DNA of 64,000 bases from an uncultured Paracoccaceae bacterium (GCA_947500135.1 CANMQX010000004.1:186001-250000); one strand, 5' to 3'. Numbered from the stretch's first letter, positions 32,365 through 44,915 are shown. Notes: generated by a model not told the origin, from the sequence alone. Program-made: numbers and translations.

Positions 32365-33207
32365 CTAGCGCGACATCAGGATCGGCAGATCGGCGGTTTC
32401 CAGCAGCTTGCGGGTTGCCCCGCCAAAAACGGCCTCGCGCAGGCGGGAATGGCCATAGGCACCACTGACGATCATCTGCGCACCGACCTCGCGGGCGCGG
32501 CGCAACAGCATCTCGCCCACATGTGGTTCGGTTTTGGCCAATACGGCGACCTCTGACTTGGTGCCATGGCGCATCAGGTATTGGGCCATCGCCCCGCCCG
32601 GGTCAGATCGGTCTGCGCCGTGGGCCGGAGGATCGATGATGCAGATATCAGCCACCTCTGCCTGTTCCAGCAATGGCAGGGCGGCGCGGGCGGCGGCCAA
32701 CGCCTCTGCCCCGTCATTCCAACCCATCAGGACATGCCCGCCAGCATCCGGGGCTTTGCAGCCTTTGGGGATCATCAGCACCGGGCGTTCGGCGCTGAAC
32801 AGGCAAGCCTCGACCAATGTGGCAGCCTCTGGGTTGTCCTGATAAGGACGGGGCAGAACCACCAGATCGGAAAAACGCAGCTTGCGCGCCAAAAACCCGG
32901 TCAGTTCGGGGCCTTGTACGGTGGCAGCATGCATGCCCCAGCGCACAAGCTCGCCCTGCATCCGGTCAGTCAGCCAGGCTTCCAGTTTTTCACGTTGGGC
33001 CATTGCATCGCGGGTCTGTTCGGCGACCAGCATCGCCTCTGTTCCCATGTAGTAATTGTGGTTTTCAGTGTGGCTGATTGTCACCACATATACATCCAGA
33101 TGCGCGCCCATCCGATCAGACAACGCAATGGCAGCATCCAGCCCATCGGTCGATTGATCCGTATCGGTCAGGATCGTCGCAATAATCTTATAGGCCATGA
33201 TCGGCAC
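32365..33207 (-). CDS. Universal stress protein (tandem-domain size)
   Basis: C-terminal MIVSGAYGHSRLREAVFGGATRKLLETADLPILMSR Usp motif. Confidence 0.85.
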   Translation of the reverse strand: MPIMAYKIIATILTDTDQSTDGLDAAIALSDRMGAHLDVYVVTISHTENHNYYMGTEAMLVAEQTRDAMAQREKLEAWLTDRMQGELVRWGMHAATVQGPELTGFLARKLRFSDLVVLPRPYQDNPEAATLVEACLFSAERPVLMIPKGCKAPDAGGHVLMGWNDGAEALAAARAALPLLEQAEVADICIIDPPAHGADRSDPGGAMAQYLMRHGTKSEVAVLAKTEPHVGEMLLRRAREVGAQMIVSGAYGHSRLREAVFGGATRKLLETADLPILMSR

Positions 33208-33292
33208 TCCCCAAGTCGGTCAGTCATGGGGCGATCGTTCGCGCAGAACCGCTCCTTGGTTCCAAGCTTGCGAGATCGACTTTCGATCTGCC

Positions 33293-33306
33293 TTGATCCA
33301 CATCAA
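33293..33306. promoter_or_regulatory. Perfect FNR/Anr-type box
   Basis: TTGATCCACATCAA (TTGAT-N4-ATCAA) about 90 bp upstream of ccoN. Confidence 0.88.
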
Positions 33307-33394
33307 GGAACCCCAATTCGGCAAATCCCATAAGGGCAGCATGAGTTAAGTGTCGGACCCTTGTTTTGGTGCGGCGAAAGAAGGGGATTCTCTG

Positions 33395-34993
33395 ATGGGG
33401 AACTATCTAAAGCTGATTGCACTGGGGCTGATCACGCTCTTTGCTGCAGTTGCTGCCAATTGGGGGCGTGATCTGGCATATGTCGTTCACGCCATCATCA
33501 TTATGCTGGTCAGCGGTTTCATGTTCTTGCGCGTGCTGCGCGCAACGGATGAACCGGTGCAGGCAGTTGCCACTGACGGTTATATGGATGGTGTCGTCCG
33601 GGCCGGGGTCATTGCAACCGGGTTCTGGGGGGTCGTTGGCTTTCTGGTTGGTGTGGTGATCGCGTTCCAGCTGGCCTTTCCCCAATTGAATTTTGAGGTT
33701 CTCCAACCTTACGGCAATTTCGGACGGCTGCGCCCATTGCACACCTCGGCGGTGATTTTCGCATTTGGGGGCAACGCCCTGATCATGTCGTCTTTCTATA
33801 TCGTGCAAAGGACCTGCGGGGCGCGGCTTTGGGGCGGTAACCTCGCGTGGTTCGTCTTCTGGGGATACAACCTGTTCATCGTACTGGCTGCGACCGGCTA
33901 CCTGCTGGGGGCCACCCAGTCGAAAGAATACGCAGAGCCTGAATGGTACGTCGATATCTGGCTGACCATCGTCTGGGTGTCATTCCTGCTGGTCTATCTT
34001 GGGACAATCTTCAAGCGGACGGAAAAGCACATCTATGTGGCCAACTGGTTTCTGCTGTCTTTCATCATCACCGTGGCGATGCTGCATCTGGTCAATAACA
34101 TCTCGATCCCCGTGTCGATCTGGGGCAGCAAATCGGTGCAAATCTTCTCGGGCGTACAGGATGCAATGACCCAGTGGTGGTATGGCCACAACGCGGTTGG
34201 TTTCTTCCTGACGGCGGGTTTCCTGGGCATGATGTACTACTTTGTGCCGAAACAGGCCGGACGTCCGGTCTTTAGCTATAAGCTGTCGATCATCCATTTC
34301 TGGGCGCTGATCTTCCTTTATATCTGGGCGGGTCCGCACCACCTGCATTACACAGCGCTGCCTGACTGGGCCTCGACGCTTGGCATGGTGTTCTCGATCA
34401 TTCTGTGGATGCCCAGCTGGGGCGGTATGATCAATGGTCTGATGACCCTGCAAGGGGCCTGGGACAAGTTGCGGACCGATCCGATTATTCGGATGATGGT
34501 GATCAGCCTGGCGTTCTACGGCATGTCCACATTCGAAGGACCAATGATGTCGATCCGCGCGGTCAACAGCCTGTCACACTATACAGACTGGACCATCGGG
34601 CACGTGCATTCAGGTGCCTTGGGCTGGAACGGGATGATCACATTCTCGGCGCTCTACTTCCTGACACCCAAACTTTGGGGACGCGCGCAGATGTATTCGA
34701 TGTCGGCGATCAACTGGCACTTCTGGTTGGCCACCATCGGCATCATCCTCTACGCGGCATCCATGTGGGTGACGGGCATCATGGAAGGGCTGATGTGGCG
34801 CGAAGTCGATGCCAACGGGTTCCTGGTGAACAGCTTTGCTGACACCGTGTCCGCCAAGTTCCCGATGTATGTGGTCCGTGGTCTGGGTGGGGTTTTGTAC
34901 CTTGCCGGTGCGCTGATCATGGCCTGGAACATGTTCATGACCATCCGGGGCGGCCAAAAGGTTGCCGCACGGGTTGGCGTGCCAGCAGAATAA
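33395..34993 (+). CDS. ccoN: cbb3-type cytochrome c oxidase subunit I
   Basis: [43 protein letters not shown]. Confidence 0.96.
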   Translation: MGNYLKLIALGLITLFAAVAANWGRDLAYVVHAIIIMLVSGFMFLRVLRATDEPVQAVATDGYMDGVVRAGVIATGFWGVVGFLVGVVIAFQLAFPQLNFEVLQPYGNFGRLRPLHTSAVIFAFGGNALIMSSFYIVQRTCGARLWGGNLAWFVFWGYNLFIVLAATGYLLGATQSKEYAEPEWYVDIWLTIVWVSFLLVYLGTIFKRTEKHIYVANWFLLSFIITVAMLHLVNNISIPVSIWGSKSVQIFSGVQDAMTQWWYGHNAVGFFLTAGFLGMMYYFVPKQAGRPVFSYKLSIIHFWALIFLYIWAGPHHLHYTALPDWASTLGMVFSIILWMPSWGGMINGLMTLQGAWDKLRTDPIIRMMVISLAFYGMSTFEGPMMSIRAVNSLSHYTDWTIGHVHSGALGWNGMITFSALYFLTPKLWGRAQMYSMSAINWHFWLATIGIILYAASMWVTGIMEGLMWREVDANGFLVNSFADTVSAKFPMYVVRGLGGVLYLAGALIMAWNMFMTIRGGQKVAARVGVPAE

Positions 34994-35006
34994 GGAGGGC
35001 TGAGAC

Positions 35007-35768
35007 ATGTCTGATACAACACCAAACAGCGGCCCTGCCAAAGGCTTCCTTGCAAAGCACGCGATCCTGGAACGCAGCCCAACGTTGCTTCTTGTGTCCT
35101 CCCTGTTGGTGGTGACGGTGGGTGGGATCGTGGAAATCGCACCCCTGTTCTACCTCGAAAACACCATTGAAAAGGTAGAAGGGGTGCGACCATATTCGCC
35201 GCTGGAACTGGCGGGTCGCGACATCTACATCCGCGAAGGGTGCTATGTCTGCCACAGCCAGATGATCCGACCCATGCGGGACGAGGTCGAACGCTACGGG
35301 CATTACTCATTGGCGGCGGAATCCATGTATGATCACCCGCACCAATGGGGGTCCAAACGGACCGGGCCCGATCTGGCCCGGGTCGGGGGGAAATACTCGG
35401 ATGCGTGGCACCTTGATCACATGATCAAACCACAGGCTGTTGTGCCTGAATCGATCATGCCTGGTTATGCCTACTTGCTCGATACGCAGGTGAACGCCGA
35501 ATACACAGCCGATCTGGTTGCGACACACAGCTTTATCGGGGTGCCTTACACCGAAGAAATGGTCGAAGTGGCCGCCGCCGACGTGCTGGCACAGGCCGAC
35601 CCGGACACGGATGCCTATGACGATCTGCTCGAACGGTATCCAGGCGCACAAATCCGGAACTTTGATGGGCAACCGGGCGTGTCCGAAATGGATGCGCTGA
35701 TCGCCTATCTGCAAATGCTGGGCACAACGGTCGATTTCTCGACCTTCACACCAGATGCCAGCCGCTAA
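35007..35768 (+). CDS. ccoO: cbb3-type cytochrome c oxidase subunit II
   Basis: [36 protein letters not shown]. Confidence 0.96.
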   Translation: MSDTTPNSGPAKGFLAKHAILERSPTLLLVSSLLVVTVGGIVEIAPLFYLENTIEKVEGVRPYSPLELAGRDIYIREGCYVCHSQMIRPMRDEVERYGHYSLAAESMYDHPHQWGSKRTGPDLARVGGKYSDAWHLDHMIKPQAVVPESIMPGYAYLLDTQVNAEYTADLVATHSFIGVPYTEEMVEVAAADVLAQADPDTDAYDDLLERYPGAQIRNFDGQPGVSEMDALIAYLQMLGTTVDFSTFTPDASR

Positions 35769-35776
35769 GGAGAGAC

Positions 35777-35983
35777 ATGATGGATACCTATTCACTCCTG
35801 CGCGAAATTGCCGATAGCTGGGTGCTTCTGGCGATGTTCGTTTTCTTTCTGGGGACGATTATCTGGGCCTTCCGGCCAGGCAGCCGGAAAGTCCACGACG
35901 ACACCAGCCAGATCCCCTTCCGTAACGAGGACCGTCCCGGCGATGCCGCCAGCGACACCAAGATCAAGGAGCTGCAATCATGA
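35777..35983 (+). CDS. ccoQ: cbb3-type oxidase subunit CcoQ/FixQ
   Basis: Single-TM small protein between ccoO and ccoP. Confidence 0.85.
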   Translation: MMDTYSLLREIADSWVLLAMFVFFLGTIIWAFRPGSRKVHDDTSQIPFRNEDRPGDAASDTKIKELQS

Positions 35984-36852
35984 GCAGCAAGGACAACAAA
36001 GATATCGACGACGTCACCGGCATCGACACAACGGGTCACGCCTGGGACGGGATCAAGGAACTGAACAACCCGCTCCCGCGGTGGTGGCTCTGGTGCTTTT
36101 ATCTGACCATTTTCTGGGGGATTTGCTATTCGATCGCCTATCCCGCATGGCCGCTGGTCAAAGGGGCGACAGCCGGGGTGTTGGGCTATTCCACCCGGGC
36201 CGAAGTGGCCGCCGAAATCACACGGTTTGAAGAAGCCAATGCAGAGATTTCCGCACAGCTTGCAGCTGCCGACCTCAGCACGCTGTCGGAAAACGAAGAA
36301 TTGCAACGCTTTGCCACCTCGGCGGGTGGGGCGGTCTTCCGCAATAATTGCTCGCAATGTCACGGGTCAGGGGCTGCGGGTGCTGTGGGCTATCCCAACC
36401 TTCTGGATGATGATTGGCTCTGGGGCGGTGATTTCGAGAACATCACCTACACCATCCGTCACGGTATCCGGAATGAGGAAGACTGGGATGCCCGCTATTC
36501 CGAAATGACGGCTTATGACGAGATCCTCAGCGATGAAGAGATTGATGCCACCGTGCAATATGTGCGTCAAATCTCGGGCCAGGACCATGATGCGACGCTT
36601 GCGGGCGCGGGCGAGGCGACATTCATGGACAATTGCGCCGCCTGTCATGGCGATGATGGCAAGGGCAGCTACGATCTGGGCGCGCCCAATCTGACGGACG
36701 CGATCTGGCTCTATGGTGGCGATGCGGCCACGCTGGAAGAAACCATTCGTTACGCCCGGTTTGGTGTGATGCCCCCCTGGGGGTCGCGGCTCAGCGAGGC
36801 TGAAATCAAGGCGGTTTCCGCATATGTCCACCAGTTGGGCGGCGGCGAATAA
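35980..36852 (+). CDS. ccoP: cbb3-type cytochrome c oxidase subunit III
   Basis: Two CxxCH motifs (CSQCH, CAACH), WDGIKELNNPLPRWW. Confidence 0.95.
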   Translation: MSSKDNKDIDDVTGIDTTGHAWDGIKELNNPLPRWWLWCFYLTIFWGICYSIAYPAWPLVKGATAGVLGYSTRAEVAAEITRFEEANAEISAQLAAADLSTLSENEELQRFATSAGGAVFRNNCSQCHGSGAAGAVGYPNLLDDDWLWGGDFENITYTIRHGIRNEEDWDARYSEMTAYDEILSDEEIDATVQYVRQISGQDHDATLAGAGEATFMDNCAACHGDDGKGSYDLGAPNLTDAIWLYGGDAATLEETIRYARFGVMPPWGSRLSEAEIKAVSAYVHQLGGGE

Positions 36853-36914
36853 GACAGATCACCGCTGACCCCGGACACCTGTTCGCGCGTTTCGTCCGGG
36901 TCGGCGTGAAGGGA

Positions 36915-36944
36915 AGGGCACCCGCCACCACGGGTGCCCTTTTC
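36915..36944 (+). terminator. Intrinsic terminator after ccoNOQP
   Basis: AGGGCACCC-gccaccac-GGGTGCCCT-TTT. Confidence 0.85.
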
Positions 36945-37004
36945 TGTTTCTGAGCCCCGCGATCTATCCATCCTTGGATGGATTGTGTGCAGTTCCGGGG
37001 TCAC

Positions 37005-37412
37005 CTAACCTGACAGGGACGCATGCGCCGCGGCCATCACCGCCCTGCGGGATGGCAATCCCAGCGCCTGCAAAATGGCATGAACGTGATCCTTGACCGT
37101 AGGCACAGTGATATTGAGCGCTTTGGAAATCTCTTTGTTTGACTTGCCCTCAATCAACAACCCCGCAACCTGGCGTTGGCGGGCGGTCAGCGGGGCCAGC
37201 AGCGCATCGTTCTGGGGTGCCTGTGTCAGGGTGACCAAGGGCGCGCCAATCACGGCACTGGCGTCCAGATCAATCTTCAGCCGCATCCCGGGCTGGGCCA
37301 ATGGGGCCAGCGTGGTCAGTGCGGCCACAGGTATCGGGCCTTGCGCACCACCGGTCAGCCCCTCCAGCGTTTCTGACAACGCCGCCAATACATCCGGATC
37401 AACAGACATCAA
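37005..37412 (-). CDS. LuxR-type HTH protein
   Basis: LTARQRQVAGLLIEGKSNKEISKALNITVPTVKDHVHAILQALGLPSRRAVM. Confidence 0.82.
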   Translation of the reverse strand: MMSVDPDVLAALSETLEGLTGGAQGPIPVAALTTLAPLAQPGMRLKIDLDASAVIGAPLVTLTQAPQNDALLAPLTARQRQVAGLLIEGKSNKEISKALNITVPTVKDHVHAILQALGLPSRRAVMAAAHASLSG

Positions 37413-37423
37413 AAGGACCTCTC

Positions 37424-37786
37424 ATGCAGTCTATGCCCCTTGAGATCACCAATTTCTTCCTCGCAATGCAAGCCGGTCCCTCTGGCCTGGACCTGCTAAG
37501 CACAATTTTCGCGCCCGACGCGACCTATAGCGAACCGTTTTCAGGGCAATCCACACCGCATCAAGGGCGCGACGCCATTGTCGCAGCCTTCGATGCCAGC
37601 CGGACGGATGCGTTCAACGACGCCGTGATCAATCTAGGATCGGTCGAGGTGATAGGTGACACCATCACCGTAGAATGGACCTGCATATCAGATGCGATCC
37701 CAGGCGGGCGCGGCAGCGGAACCAATGTCTTTCAGATGGCGGATGGCAAGATCGCGTCGCTGGTCACAACGCTGGATATGGGATGA
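37424..37786 (+). CDS. SnoaL/NTF2-like protein
   Basis: MQSMPLEITNFFLAMQAGPSGLDLLSTIFAPDATYSEPFSGQSTPHQGRDAIVAAF. Confidence 0.7.
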   Translation: MQSMPLEITNFFLAMQAGPSGLDLLSTIFAPDATYSEPFSGQSTPHQGRDAIVAAFDASRTDAFNDAVINLGSVEVIGDTITVEWTCISDAIPGGRGSGTNVFQMADGKIASLVTTLDMG

Positions 37787-37790
37787 GGTG

Positions 37791-38150
37791 ATGAAAAATC
37801 CCGATGTTGACGCTTGGCTCGATGCCTATGACAACACGATGAAACCCGTTGTCGTGGCGATGCGCGATGCGATCCTGGCGGCCGATACGCGGGTCACGGA
37901 AACAATCAAATGGCAGGCGCCCACCTTTGTCTACAATGGCAATATCGCCAGCTTCTTTCCCAAATCGAAAAAACATGCGTCATTGATGTTCCACAAAGGG
38001 GCAGAGATCACAGGCAACTTCCCCAACCTGACAGGCGACGGGAAAGAGGCGCGCAGCTTCAAGGTTAGCAATCTTGATGATCTGGCTACCAAGCAGGCAG
38101 AATTGCAGAACATCATCCGCGCATGGTGCGATCAAAAACACGGGGGATAG
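37791..38150 (+). CDS. DUF1801-type protein
   Basis: VVVAMRDAILAADTRVTETIKWQAPTFVYNGNIASFFPKSKKHASLMFHKG. Confidence 0.75.
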   Translation: MKNPDVDAWLDAYDNTMKPVVVAMRDAILAADTRVTETIKWQAPTFVYNGNIASFFPKSKKHASLMFHKGAEITGNFPNLTGDGKEARSFKVSNLDDLATKQAELQNIIRAWCDQKHGG

Positions 38151-38202
38151 GCGCGGGGTGCCATCCCAGCTAACAGGGCAGGATCAAACCAAAGGGTCCG
38201 CC

Positions 38203-38634
38203 ATGACCACAGAAGAAAAGATCAAAGCAATCGCCGCCTTTGTTGGGCTGGGTGGTCTGTTGTTTGGGATCGTCCAATTCTTTCAGGTGCAGGCGATTGA
38301 AGCTGCGAAACCGTTTCTGGAAAGAAAACTCTCATGGTGCGAACAGGCCGTGAGAACAACGGCAAGCATCGCCATTACCACACCGCCCGACGATGAAGAT
38401 CTGCAAAACTTTGCGCGGGCTTACTGGGGGGTCATGGGGCTGATCGAAAACCAACAAATCGCCGATGCGATGAAGGCTTTTGACCAAGGGCTGCGCGACG
38501 GCATCCCTGGGCTGGCCGGACCAAAACTGGAAGGCAGCAGCATTGTCACCCTCAGCGATCTGTCACTGAACCTTGCCCATGCCTGCCGGGCCGAACTATC
38601 TGCCGAATGGTCGGCCAGCTGGTCGCGGCGCTGA
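38203..38634 (+). CDS. Hypothetical single-TM protein
   Basis: 143-aa ORF, N-terminal hydrophobic helix AFVGLGGLLFGIVQFF. Confidence 0.55.
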   Translation: MTTEEKIKAIAAFVGLGGLLFGIVQFFQVQAIEAAKPFLERKLSWCEQAVRTTASIAITTPPDDEDLQNFARAYWGVMGLIENQQIADAMKAFDQGLRDGIPGLAGPKLEGSSIVTLSDLSLNLAHACRAELSAEWSASWSRR

Positions 38635-38643
38635 CCGCGCCGC

Positions 38644-39690
38644 CTATAGCGTCCAATCCAGAACCACCTTGCCCGATTGCCCTGACTTCATCGCGGCAAA
38701 ACCCTGGGCAAATTCCTGCACCGGAAAGCGATGGGTGATCACCCGGCTGACATTCAGCCCGTTTTGCAGCATCGCGATCATCTTGTACCAGGTTTCAAAC
38801 ATCTCGCGGCCATAGACGCCTTTGATGGTGATCGCCTTGAACACGATGCGTCCCCAATTGACGGGTGACGTGCCGGGCGGAATGCCCAGCAGGGCGATCT
38901 TGCCACCCATCACCAGTGCCTCGACCATCTGATCCAGTGCCGCCTGACTGCCAGACATTTCCAGCCCCACGTCAAAACCCTCGCGCAGGCCAAGTGCGTG
39001 TGCGACATCGTTCAGGTCTTCCTTGACCACATTGACCGTCCTGACGGACGGAACGACATGTTCAGCAAGTGCCAGACGGTCAGCATTGATATCCGTAATC
39101 ACGACATTGCGTGCCCCGGCATGTCGGGCGACTGCGGCGGCCATAATGCCAATAGGGCCAGCCCCGGTGATCAGAACATCCTCGCCCAACAGCGCGAAAC
39201 TCAGGGCGGTATGCACGGCATTCCCCAACGGGTCGAGGATCGCGCCAATCTCATCGGGGATGTCATCTGGCAAGGGCACCACATTGAATGCAGGTAGCCG
39301 CAAATATTGCGCAAATGCGCCTTGTTCATTCACCCCGATGCCCCGCGTGCCGGGATCAAGGTGAAACTTGCCCGCCCGCGACTGGCGGCTTTCGGTGCCG
39401 ATCAGATGCCCTTCACCGGAACAGCGCTGGCCCAGTGTCAGGCCGGTCACGTTGCGCCCAAGCTCGACAATCTCGCCTGCGAATTCATGGCCCGTGATCA
39501 TCGGGACAGGGACGGTTTCCGCCGCCCATTCATCCCAGTTCCAGATATGAATATCGGTGCCGCAAATGCCGGTTTTGTTGATACGGATCAGCACGTCATC
39601 GGGGCCAATCTCGGGGACCGGGGCATCAACCATCCATAGCCCTTCGGCGGGCTTGGATTTTTCCAGTGCGGTCATCATATTGGCGGTCAT
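38644..39690 (-). CDS. tdh: L-threonine 3-dehydrogenase
   Basis: [35 protein letters not shown]. Confidence 0.95.
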   Translation of the reverse strand: MTANMMTALEKSKPAEGLWMVDAPVPEIGPDDVLIRINKTGICGTDIHIWNWDEWAAETVPVPMITGHEFAGEIVELGRNVTGLTLGQRCSGEGHLIGTESRQSRAGKFHLDPGTRGIGVNEQGAFAQYLRLPAFNVVPLPDDIPDEIGAILDPLGNAVHTALSFALLGEDVLITGAGPIGIMAAAVARHAGARNVVITDINADRLALAEHVVPSVRTVNVVKEDLNDVAHALGLREGFDVGLEMSGSQAALDQMVEALVMGGKIALLGIPPGTSPVNWGRIVFKAITIKGVYGREMFETWYKMIAMLQNGLNVSRVITHRFPVQEFAQGFAAMKSGQSGKVVLDWTL

Positions 39691-40874
39691 CAGATCACCC
39701 CCAACGCACGGCCAACCTTATCAAAGGCGGCAAGGGCGCGGTCCAATTCAGGCTTGGTCAAGGCGCCATTCATCTGCGTGCGAATGCGCGCCTGCCCATA
39801 CGGGACCACGGGGAAGAAAAAGCCGGATACATAGACGCCTTCGTCAAAAAGACGCGCGGCCATGTCCTGCGCCAGTGTTGCCTCACCCAGCATGACGGGA
39901 ATGATCGGGTGTTCGCCGGGCAACAAATCAAAACCCAGATCGGTCAGCCCCGCCCGCCAATAGGCAGCGTTTTCAAAAAGCCGGGCGCGCTGTGCGGCCC
40001 CATTTTCAACCAGATCAATGGCGACAATCCCGGCGGCGACAATGGCAGGGGGTAAGGAGTTGGAAAACAGGTAGGGCCGGGCGCGTTGCCGCAACAGATC
40101 AATCACCGGCTGTGGCCCGGCGATATAGCCCCCAATGGCACCACCCAGCGCCTTGCCCAGCGTGCCGGTGACAATATCGACATCAACGCCAAAATGATCC
40201 GGCGTGCCCGCGCCGCGCGGCCCCATAAACCCGGTCGCGTGGCAATCATCGACCATCACAACCGCATCATATTTGTCTGCCAGCGCACGAATGCCGGGCA
40301 GATCAGCAAGGTAGCCATCCATGGAAAACACGCCATCGGTGGCAATCATCACATGGCGGGCACCTGCGGCACGGGCCTCCTTCAGCTTCACCTCAAGATC
40401 ACCCATGTCATTATTGGCGTAACGATACCGCTTGGCCTTACACAGGCGGATGCCGTCAATGATGGACGCATGGTTCAGACTGTCCGAGATAATCGCATCT
40501 TCGGGGCCCAAAAGCGGTTCGAACAAACCGCCATTGGCATCAAAACAGGCCGCAAACAGGATCGCATCATCCTTGCGCAGGAATGCCGCAAGTCTTTGTT
40601 CCAGATCGCGGTGAATATCCTGCGTGCCGCAGATAAAGCGGACACTGGCCATGCCAAAACCATGTGCCCCCATCGCGCGCGCCGCCGCGGCGATCAGATC
40701 AGGATGGTTGGCAAGGCCCAGATAGTTATTGGCACACAGGTTGATGACCTCGCGGCCAGCAACCGACACCTCGCCCGCTTGCGGTGACGTGATCAGACGT
40801 TCGCGCTTGTACAGGCCATCGGCCTCGATCTGTTCCAGGGCAATGGTGATATCGGACAGAAAGGCGTGTGGCAT
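39690..40874 (-). CDS. kbl: Glycine C-acetyltransferase (2-amino-3-ketobutyrate CoA ligase)
   Basis: [44 protein letters not shown]; start at MPHAFLS. Confidence 0.95.
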   Translation of the reverse strand: MPHAFLSDITIALEQIEADGLYKRERLITSPQAGEVSVAGREVINLCANNYLGLANHPDLIAAAARAMGAHGFGMASVRFICGTQDIHRDLEQRLAAFLRKDDAILFAACFDANGGLFEPLLGPEDAIISDSLNHASIIDGIRLCKAKRYRYANNDMGDLEVKLKEARAAGARHVMIATDGVFSMDGYLADLPGIRALADKYDAVVMVDDCHATGFMGPRGAGTPDHFGVDVDIVTGTLGKALGGAIGGYIAGPQPVIDLLRQRARPYLFSNSLPPAIVAAGIVAIDLVENGAAQRARLFENAAYWRAGLTDLGFDLLPGEHPIIPVMLGEATLAQDMAARLFDEGVYVSGFFFPVVPYGQARIRTQMNGALTKPELDRALAAFDKVGRALGVI

Positions 40875-40907
40875 ATGGCATCTCCTTGAATGCCACAATA
40901 TCTGCCA

Positions 40908-40963
40908 TAACGGAAGGATTTCCTCAATATAGGATTTCCATTAAACCGTACAAATTTCCGTTA
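40908..40963. promoter_or_regulatory. Cluster of TTTCCGTTA-like half-sites in the kbl-tdh promoter
   Basis: TAACGGAA (40908), TTTCCATTAAACCGT (40935), TTTCCGTTA (40955), matching the XRE gene's own operator. Confidence 0.65.
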
Positions 40964-41539
40964 AGACGTATTTGCGGTTGCCTTGACGATCAGAAAAACA
41001 CGGGCAGGGCCGTCCAGCGCGGCAATCGCATGTGTCACATCGGCCGCATATCGGGCCGTATCCCCGGTTTCGATGTCCATTACGGCACTGCCAGACGTCA
41101 CTTGGACCCGACCTTCAAGCACGGTCAGCTGTTCCAGCGCACCGCGCGCATGGGGCTGGCTGTTCAATGCGCCACCGGCCTGAAAACGGACGTCATACAC
41201 CTCGTGCCCGCCCGCCTCTTCGGGGGGTGACAGGATCAAGATGCGGCAGCCTTGCCCCATATTATCGATGCTGGGGACGTCGGAGGCGGACAAGACATCA
41301 ATCCGGTCGCCATCCTGACGCTGCTCCAACAGCCCGGCAAAATCCACCCGCAACGCCCGGGTCAGGTTCCACAGGGTTGCGATGGTCGGGCTGCTTTCGC
41401 CGCGTTCGATCTGGCTGACCATGGACCGGGACACGCCGCTTAGATTGGCCACCGCTTCCAACGACAACCCCTGCGCCTTGCGGGCATCCCGCAGCCGGGC
41501 AGGCAGTACATTCAATACATTATCGGAGTTTTCCGTCAT
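40961..41539 (-). CDS. XRE-family HTH regulator with C-terminal cupin domain
   Basis: LRDARKAQGLSLEAVANLSGVSRSMVSQIERGESSPTIATLWNLTRAL; cupin tail. Confidence 0.9.
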   Translation of the reverse strand: MTENSDNVLNVLPARLRDARKAQGLSLEAVANLSGVSRSMVSQIERGESSPTIATLWNLTRALRVDFAGLLEQRQDGDRIDVLSASDVPSIDNMGQGCRILILSPPEEAGGHEVYDVRFQAGGALNSQPHARGALEQLTVLEGRVQVTSGSAVMDIETGDTARYAADVTHAIAALDGPARVFLIVKATANTS

Positions 41540-41548
41540 AACGGAAAA
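41529..41548. promoter_or_regulatory. Candidate auto-operator overlapping the start codon of the XRE-cupin gene
   Basis: TTTTCCGT-CATA-ACGGAAAA perfect 8-bp inverted repeat. Confidence 0.7.
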
Positions 41549-41734
41549 CTATGCGCATCTGGCGCAAGTGCAAGCGGAAACCGGGCTCTGCTTGATCGCC
41601 CGGTTTTTAGGCGGGCAAGCTTGCAGGCGCACAAAAAAAGAGCAGCGCAACCAAGTGCTCGCAAATGATCGATCCGAATACTGCCACTTTGGCGCGCGCT
41701 GTGGTCGAAAAGATGGCAGATCAACGCCGCGCCG

Positions 41735-42586
41735 GAGCCTGCCATCAATCTGTCGACCGACATAACCCTGCAAGAGGCCCAGCCGGTCCAGCCGCGCGCA
41801 ATTGGCACAGCGCGTCTGTCCGTCCGCGCCGATCAGGCAGGTCAGACGCGGGTCGCTGACCTGCGCCAGTCGGGGTCGTCTAAACTGGTATTCCCGCAGA
41901 CCCATCACAAGGATATCGAAACCGTGCTGGTCAACACGGCTGGCGGTATCACCGGTGGCGATGCCTTCAGCGCCGACTTTACCGTGCAACATGGCGCGAC
42001 GCTCACTGTCACCACGCAGGCCGCTGAACGGGCCTATCGGGCGCAGCGCAGCGAAACAGGCCGCGTGCGAACCGATGCGACCGTGCAATCCGATGCGCAG
42101 CTCAATTGGCTGCCGCAGGAGCTGATCCTGTTTGAACGCTGTGCCTTGCGCCGCAGGCTTCATATCGCCCTCGCACCTGACGCCCGGCTTTTGATGATTG
42201 AACCTGTTGTCTTTGGGCGCGCCGCCATGGGCGAGGCATTGCGCGACATCCTGTTTCATGACCGGATCATGATCACACGCGGGGGCAGCCCACTTTACAC
42301 AGACGCGACAATGCTGCGGGGTGATGCCACCACCCATCTGGCGCGGCGGGCTATCGCGGATGGGGCGGGTGCGATGGCCAGCCTTGTACTGGTACGGCCC
42401 GCCGCCGCCAGTCAGCTTGCCCCAATCCGGGCGGCTCTGCCAGCCACCGCCGGGGCCAGCATGATCGCCGATGACACATTGGTGATGCGGCAACTGGCGA
42501 CGGATGGATACGCGCTGCGTCGCACCCTTGTTCCAATCCTTCAACGACTGACAAACAACACCCTTCCTACGTCATGGAGGCTTTGA
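41735..42586 (+). CDS. ureD: Urease accessory protein UreD; true start uncertain (no ATG/GTG/TTG in frame before GTG 41924)
   Basis: QPRAIGTARLSVRADQAG...SGSSKLVFPQTHHKDIETVLVNTAGGITGGDAFSADFTV; homology-like sequence extends upstream of the ORF-track start. Confidence 0.78.
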   Translation, partial: EPAINLSTDITLQEAQPVQPRAIGTARLSVRADQAGQTRVADLRQSGSSKLVFPQTHHKDIETVLVNTAGGITGGDAFSADFTVQHGATLTVTTQAAERAYRAQRSETGRVRTDATVQSDAQLNWLPQELILFERCALRRRLHIALAPDARLLMIEPVVFGRAAMGEALRDILFHDRIMITRGGSPLYTDATMLRGDATTHLARRAIADGAGAMASLVLVRPAAASQLAPIRAALPATAGASMIADDTLVMRQLATDGYALRRTLVPILQRLTNNTLPTSWRL

Positions 42587-42589
42587 GCC

Positions 42590-42892
42590 ATGCAACTGAC
42601 ACCCCGTGAAAAAGACAAGCTGCTGATCGCCATGGCGGCAGAGGTCGCGCGTAAACGGCTGGACCGTGGCGTCAAACTCAACCACCCCGAAGCGATCGCG
42701 CTGATCACCGACGCGGTGGTCGAGGGCGCGCGCGACGGGCGGTCCGTGGCCGACATGATGCAGGCCGGTGGCCGCGTCATCACCCGCGACCAATGCATGG
42801 ATGGGATCGCCGAGATGATCCATGAAGTGCAGGTCGAGGCGACATTTCCCGACGGCACCAAACTCGTCACCGTCCATAACCCGATAAGGTAA
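42590..42892 (+). CDS. ureA: Urease subunit gamma
   Basis: [39 protein letters not shown]. Confidence 0.97.
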   Translation: MQLTPREKDKLLIAMAAEVARKRLDRGVKLNHPEAIALITDAVVEGARDGRSVADMMQAGGRVITRDQCMDGIAEMIHEVQVEATFPDGTKLVTVHNPIR

Positions 42893-42899
42893 CCACCCC

Positions 42900-43205
42900 A
42901 TGATCCCCGGAGAAATCATGCCCGCAACAGGCGACATCACCCTGAACGCCGACCACGACGCGATCACGCTGATCGTTGCCAACACGGGCGACCGGCCCGT
43001 GCAGGTGGGCAGCCATTATCACTTTGCCGAAACGAACCCGGCGCTGGATTTCGACCGCGACGCCGCACGCGGCATGCGGCTGGATATCGCCGCCGGGACG
43101 GCGGTGCGGTTTGAGCCGGGGCAGCGCCGTGACGTGCAACTCATCCCCATTGCTGGCAGTCGCCACATCTACGGCTTCAACCAACAGATCATGGGGGCGC
43201 TTTGA
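42900..43205 (+). CDS. ureB: Urease subunit beta
   Basis: [17 protein letters not shown]...[18 protein letters not shown]. Confidence 0.97.
   Translation: MIPGEIMPATGDITLNADHDAITLIVANTGDRPVQVGSHYHFAETNPALDFDRDAARGMRLDIAAGTAVRFEPGQRRDVQLIPIAGSRHIYGFNQQIMGAL

Positions 43206-44914
<1,709 letters not shown>

Positions 44915-44915
<1 letters not shown>

Noticed and set aside
41549-42544. 331-aa minus-strand ORF
   Set aside because: Antisense to ureD; no recognisable family and plus-strand UreD sequence is clear.
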